DNA from: Spirosoma spitsbergense DSM 19989
GTDB lineage: Bacteria > Bacteroidota > Bacteroidia > Cytophagales > Spirosomataceae
Assembly (NCBI RefSeq): GCF_000374085.1
Contig: NZ_KB893511.1
Span: 263-64,262, forward strand
Direction of reading: 5' to 3'
DNA: 64,000 nt
Shown in pieces: positions 60,490-64,000 of the stretch. Made by a program: the position numbers and the translations under genes. The notes under the pieces are model-generated. The model saw only the letters and a program-made list of their open reading frames with translations, was not told where the DNA came from and did not search any database. Position 1 is the stretch's first letter, and each line of letters opens with the position of its first letter.

Positions 60490-62034
60490 TTACTTCCCCT
60501 TTAACTCCACCATTCCCACAAAAACCTTTTCCAGTTCGCTGGTCACGGCGCGGTTTTGGCCGGGTGTATATTTGTTAACCAGTACGCAGAAACTCATCGG
60601 CTCGCCATCATCGGCTTTGAAATAACCGGCATAAGCTCTTACTCCTTCGATAGAGCCACTCTTGGCCCGAATGTTACCCGCTGCGGCTGTGCCACGGGCC
60701 AGGCTGCGTACCGTACCCGTCTGGCCCACTACCGGAATCGTTTCATAAAATTGTGAAAATGTTTTTTCCCGGCCTACAGCGCTCAGAATACCCGTCATGT
60801 TGTCGGCGGTGAGTGCCCCTACCGCCGACAGGCCACTGCCATCCTTGATCCGAAATCCATCCAGATTAACGCCTTTCTTTTTCCAGAACTGCGTTAGTAT
60901 GTCGATACTGGCTTCTGTAGTTCGAATTGTTTTATCAAGAGCAAGGGCCGCTGTTCGCAGGAGGGCTTCCGCGTAGAGATTGATACTCTGGTAGTTCGTT
61001 TGCTGTATCAGGTTGGTTAGTATGGGAGATTTATACTGATTAAGCAGTGTACGTTTGCCGTTTGCCGGGATAGTAGTGGATAGGCCACCACCTATTGAAA
61101 CGGCCGGATTAATGATCGGTACATTATTCTGTATTAGCTGATTCTGTAAGGCGTAGGCGGCAAAATAAGCCGGATCAGGCAGGGAGCCTTTTACACTGAA
61201 CTCGTTGGCCGGTGCGCCCAGAGGTACTTTACCCGTTAGCCACTGCTGGTTTGTGAAGGGGGCGCCGTAAATATTGACCTGATCGCCCGTACGGGGCGCA
61301 TCGGTCGTAACGGTATTGTTGAAGGTAAGATAGGGCAGGAGCGGGTCGGTACGCAGTACGGTGGCAGGGGTATTCATACTTCGGCCCGGCTGGAAAAAGA
61401 CCCGAAACAGATTCTCGTTGATGTTCAGGGCACTCAGACTGGCTCCGTAGTAATTACCCAGATCGCCAAAGGGCCAGGTATCGGGGGTGGTCAGGTCACT
61501 GTATAAACTGGCATCGCCAACCACCATGCCCTGAATCCGGCGGATACCCGCTGCCCGAACGGCTGTAGACCAACTGGTAAGCAACCCGGATAAGTCGGCG
61601 AAATTGGTAAATCGCCAGCTCCCCAGCGATGGGTCGCCGGTACCGCGTATATACAGATTACCCGTTAATACGCTGTCTTTTATAGTGCCGTCGTATTCCA
61701 GCGACGTGGTATACGTATACTGGCTTCCCAGTACCGATAAGGCCGTGGCGGTCGTAATGAGTTTGAGAGTGGACGCTGAAGGCAGGCTCAGCCGGGCGTT
61801 GTAGCCAACGAACTCCTGCCCATCGCGCACCCGCCGAACCGATAGGGCAACCGTTCCGAAACGGGCTGCCGGACCAGCCTGAAAGGCTTCCACTATCCTG
61901 ATAAGACGCTGTACGCCTGCTGAATCGGCCGGTGGTTCGGTTTGCGGCAAAGCACTGGCCAGTGTATAGCAAACGAATGAACAGGTAAGTGCGATGAAGA
62001 AGCGTAACGGGTAAAAACGGGGAATAAAGCGCAT
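60490..62034 (-). CDS. dacB: D-alanyl-D-alanine carboxypeptidase/endopeptidase (PBP4, DacB)
   Basis: A 514-residue exported class C penicillin-binding protein. Signal helix about 8-28. The SxxK motif is S88-T-L-K91 in LPSASTLKLITTA; SxN-type SGLSAVGAL and the KTG-equivalent KSGSIEGVRAYAGY lie in the C-terminal half, with a large inserted domain after SxxK as usual for PBP4. It trims D-Ala-D-Ala crosslinks in the periplasm. The ATG at 62034 starts the signal; a longer ORF adds 15 unlike residues. A TAAGTTTG box lies 43 bases upstream. Confidence 0.9.
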   Translation of the reverse strand: MRFIPRFYPLRFFIALTCSFVCYTLASALPQTEPPADSAGVQRLIRIVEAFQAGPAARFGTVALSVRRVRDGQEFVGYNARLSLPSASTLKLITTATALSVLGSQYTYTTSLEYDGTIKDSVLTGNLYIRGTGDPSLGSWRFTNFADLSGLLTSWSTAVRAAGIRRIQGMVVGDASLYSDLTTPDTWPFGDLGNYYGASLSALNINENLFRVFFQPGRSMNTPATVLRTDPLLPYLTFNNTVTTDAPRTGDQVNIYGAPFTNQQWLTGKVPLGAPANEFSVKGSLPDPAYFAAYALQNQLIQNNVPIINPAVSIGGGLSTTIPANGKRTLLNQYKSPILTNLIQQTNYQSINLYAEALLRTAALALDKTIRTTEASIDILTQFWKKKGVNLDGFRIKDGSGLSAVGALTADNMTGILSAVGREKTFSQFYETIPVVGQTGTVRSLARGTAAAGNIRAKSGSIEGVRAYAGYFKADDGEPMSFCVLVNKYTPGQNRAVTSELEKVFVGMVELKGK

Positions 62035-62076
62035 TGGGGAACAGTTAGGCGATTCGGAGGGTATTTCGTACTTTTG

Positions 62077-62084
62077 CAAACTTA
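62077..62084 (-). promoter_or_regulatory. Candidate dacB -7 promoter box
   Basis: On the minus strand, TAAGTTTG fits TAnnTTTG and lies 43 bases before the dacB ATG. No good -33 partner at the right distance was seen. Confidence 0.35.
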
Positions 62085-62172
62085 CGAAAAGTGCACTATC
62101 CTACTTGCCTTGAAATGATGCTCCTTTCATTATACTTCGGATAGAGGATATTGATTAGTTAAAGTTGTACGC

Positions 62173-63618
62173 ATGAAATTATCATTTTTAGGGGCAGCCC
62201 GGCAAGTAACAGGTAGTATGTACCTGCTGGAGTTGGAGGATGATTACCGCATCCTGATTGACTGTGGTTCTGACATGGAGCGATCCGGTCCACGGGAGGC
62301 CGGTTCGAATGGGCAGGCAACCCCCGTTGTTACGCACCCCGGCCTGTTTCCCTTCGAAGCTTCGAGTATAAATCTGGTTCTGCTGACACACGCGCACATG
62401 GACCATTCGGGAAACTTGCCAAACCTGTTTCGTGAGGGATACGAAGGGCAGATTTTGTGTACCGAACCTACGTTTGCCTTAGCCAATGTACTGCTTAAAG
62501 ATGCGGCTTCGCTCAATCAAAAGCGTATAAATGAGCTGAATGTAAGCAAAAAACAACGCGTTAAAGATCGGCAGGTACAGATGCAGAAGGATCTGTATTT
62601 AGACCTGCAGGTTCGGGAAACGATGGAAAACGTAGTTCCCATTGGGTTCAACCGGAAGTTCAGAGTAACTGATAACGTAGACGTTACGTTTATGCCTGCT
62701 GGTCACCTGCTGGGCGCAGCACACATTCTGATCAACGTTACGGAAAATGGTGAACGCAAAAGTATTTGTTTTTCGGGCGATATTGGCCGTAAAAACTACC
62801 CGCTTCTGGTTGACCCGTCTACCGTTCCGCCCGTCGATTATCTGGTGTGTGAAAGCACGTATGGCAACCGGCTTCATGAAAATACGATGTCGCCCGAAGA
62901 TGCGCTGGCTGATATTATTCAGCAGGCCTGCATTGACATTCCGGGGCGACTTATCATCCCATCCTTCAGCGTTGGCCGAACCCAGGCATTGCTGTACACC
63001 CTGAACCGGCTCTATACCGAACGGGGGTTTCCACCCATCAAGGTTTTTTCGGATAGCCCCATGGGGTACGAAAGTACCAAGGTGTACATGCAGCACATAA
63101 AAATGCTGAATGGCGAGGCTCGCGAATTTTACAAGGAAAATGAATCCCTGTTCGATTTTGAAAACTTTCAGTTTTTGGAATCATCAAAAGCCAGTAAAGC
63201 CGTCTCTAACTACGGAGAGCCATGTATCATTATCTCATCGTCGGGAATGGTGCAGGGTGGCCGGGTTGAGTACCATGTAGCCGAAAATATCAGTAACCCC
63301 TACGCCACCATACTCATAATCGGCTATTGCGCCGAAGGAACGCTGGGATGGCGGTTGATGAACGGACAATCGACGCTCACGATCAAAGGGAAAGAGCATC
63401 AGGTACTGGCCAATGTGAAGAAAATCGACGTGTTTAGTGGACACGGAGATCGAAACGATCTGATTAATTTTGTACAAATGCAGTCACCCGAAACACTCCG
63501 GTCTATTTTTCTCGTCCACGGCGAGTATGAGAGCATGGAGTCGTTCAAGATAACCCTGGCCGAAGAAGGGTATCCGCAGGTGATTATCCCGAAAAAAGGC
63601 GAGAGCTTTGAATTATAA
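62173..63618 (+). CDS. MBL-fold/beta-CASP metallo-hydrolase (predicted ribonuclease)
   Basis: A 481-residue cytosolic protein. The metallo-beta-lactamase motif is H73-A-H75-M-D77-H78 (LLTHAHMDHSG). Further ligands and beta-CASP motifs are in MPAGHLLGAAHILINV, CFSGDIGRKNYPLL, ESTYGNRLH, PSFSVGRTQALLYTL and SSGMVQGGRVEYH, with a C-terminal RNA-specificity region (INFVQMQSPETLRSIFLVHGE). This is the order of CPSF-like RNA-processing nucleases. Action on RNA is inferred from the family. It is monocistronic; a strong inverted repeat separates it from accA. Confidence 0.9.
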   Translation: MKLSFLGAARQVTGSMYLLELEDDYRILIDCGSDMERSGPREAGSNGQATPVVTHPGLFPFEASSINLVLLTHAHMDHSGNLPNLFREGYEGQILCTEPTFALANVLLKDAASLNQKRINELNVSKKQRVKDRQVQMQKDLYLDLQVRETMENVVPIGFNRKFRVTDNVDVTFMPAGHLLGAAHILINVTENGERKSICFSGDIGRKNYPLLVDPSTVPPVDYLVCESTYGNRLHENTMSPEDALADIIQQACIDIPGRLIIPSFSVGRTQALLYTLNRLYTERGFPPIKVFSDSPMGYESTKVYMQHIKMLNGEAREFYKENESLFDFENFQFLESSKASKAVSNYGEPCIIISSSGMVQGGRVEYHVAENISNPYATILIIGYCAEGTLGWRLMNGQSTLTIKGKEHQVLANVKKIDVFSGHGDRNDLINFVQMQSPETLRSIFLVHGEYESMESFKITLAEEGYPQVIIPKKGESFEL

Positions 63619-63624
63619 GTAATG

Positions 63625-63721
63625 GGAGTGAGGAGCGAGGAGTGTGGAGCCATCCGGCAGCAAAAATAAATTAACCGTTTTTTTACCGCCGGATGGCTCC
63701 TCACTCCCCGCTCCTCACTCC
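63625..63721. repeat. 34-bp stem inverted repeat of GGAGTGAG words
   Basis: Arms 63625-63658 and 63688-63721 match at 32 of 34 positions, with a 29-base AT-rich loop. Each arm combines GGAGTGAGGAGC-like words with a unique GAGCCATCCGGC. It lies between the beta-CASP gene stop and accA and is the tightest of the word-array elements. It may work as a bidirectional terminator, but the arms are built as repeats. Confidence 0.8.
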
Positions 63722-63733
63722 TGACTCCTATCT

Positions 63734-64000
63734 ATGAGAACATACCTGGATTTTGAGAAACCGATTGCTGACCTCGAAGCACGGCTGGAAGAGACGAAAA
63801 AACTGGCCCAAACCAGTAACGTCGATGTGAGCGAAGCGGTTTCTATACTGGAGCAGAGTATCGACAGACTGCGCCGGGAGATTTTTCAGAACCTCACGCG
63901 CTGGCAGCGGGTACAGCTTTCCCGGCACCCCGACCGCCCGTATACCCTCGACTATATTTCGCTCATGTGCAATCAGTTCATCGAATTGCACGGCGACCGA
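63734..64000 (+). CDS. accA: Acetyl-CoA carboxylase carboxyltransferase subunit alpha (partial)
   Basis: The first 89 codons of AccA, cut by the window end, in an open frame without a stop. MRTYLDFEKPIADLEARLEE, a coiled-coil segment and LTRWQRVQLSRHPDRPYTLDYI, FIELHGDR match the conserved N-terminus. With AccD it transfers the carboxyl group from carboxybiotin to acetyl-CoA, giving malonyl-CoA for fatty acid synthesis. Confidence 0.93.
   Translation, partial: MRTYLDFEKPIADLEARLEETKKLAQTSNVDVSEAVSILEQSIDRLRREIFQNLTRWQRVQLSRHPDRPYTLDYISLMCNQFIELHGDR

Overview
The window looks like a chromosome segment from a Bacteroidota bacterium of the order Cytophagales, probably Spirosoma or a relative. 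The evidence is several SusC/SusD outer-membrane uptake pairs, TamL, PVC-type cytochrome proteins, a DUF1361 protein, Bacteroidota-type promoters (TTTG, about 20 bases, TAnnTTTG), and translation starts without Shine-Dalgarno sites. No phage, insertion sequence, CRISPR array or rRNA was seen. The assignment rests on gene content only.

Layout. (1) 0.1-4.9 kb: a MarR-regulated tripartite drug efflux operon (MarR, TolC-type porin, HlyD-type adaptor, 14-helix MFS pump) closed by a terminator. (2) 4.9-12.4 kb: two secreted esterases, a DJ-1/PfpI protein, a diacylglycerol kinase / membrane protein / winged-helix operon, a DUF1361 protein, a decayed endonuclease-family fragment and two small orphan proteins. 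(3) 12.5-33.5 kb: a minus-strand sugar-acid utilisation locus. In transcription order it holds a LacI regulator, an enolase-superfamily enzyme, SusC/SusD, two more enolase-superfamily dehydratases (one closely matching galactonate dehydratase), a second SusC/SusD, a mutarotase-like protein, a PQQ dehydrogenase with a cytochrome c insert, dgoK, dgoA-type aldolase and an ACS-family MFS importer. Read as a pathway, aldose is oxidised to aldonate, dehydrated to a 2-keto-3-deoxy acid, imported, phosphorylated and cleaved (De Ley-Doudoroff type). The dehydrogenase and all three dehydratases carry export signals, so the upper half appears to run in the periplasm. LacI-type palindromes precede lacI, the first dehydratase and the first susC. 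(4) 33.8-38.9 kb: an intact secreted endonuclease/phosphatase-family gene, then a decayed block (susD with a frameshift and an amber codon, a susC tail fused to a truncated membrane-protein gene that also has an amber codon), and a DKNYY-repeat lipoprotein. (5) 39.3-45.1 kb: a ThuA-like protein, a large SGNH-hydrolase/beta-propeller/HEAT/cytochrome c fusion, a sugar isomerase/epimerase and a convergent SDR. (6) 45.2-64 kb: mostly housekeeping genes (TamL, TrmH-type methyltransferase, AraC, AI-2E family protein, SdaA, MpaB-like, OmpA-like, LepA, Lrp, HslV, a histidine kinase with response regulator, DacB, an MBL/beta-CASP protein, and the start of AccA).

Two things do not fit a routine annotation. 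One is a minus-strand structured RNA (about 56.89-57.19 kb) with its own promoter and terminator. It folds as a tRNA-like molecule with a Leu-type D-arm, a 7-nt anticodon loop reading GUC, a TTCGAGT T-loop and an unusual 90-nt variable region. The other is a scattered family of intergenic elements made of degenerate short words (GTCATT, GTTTATGGT, TTTGTCG, GGAGTGAG) repeated in one arm and as reverse complements in the other. Some run into coding termini.
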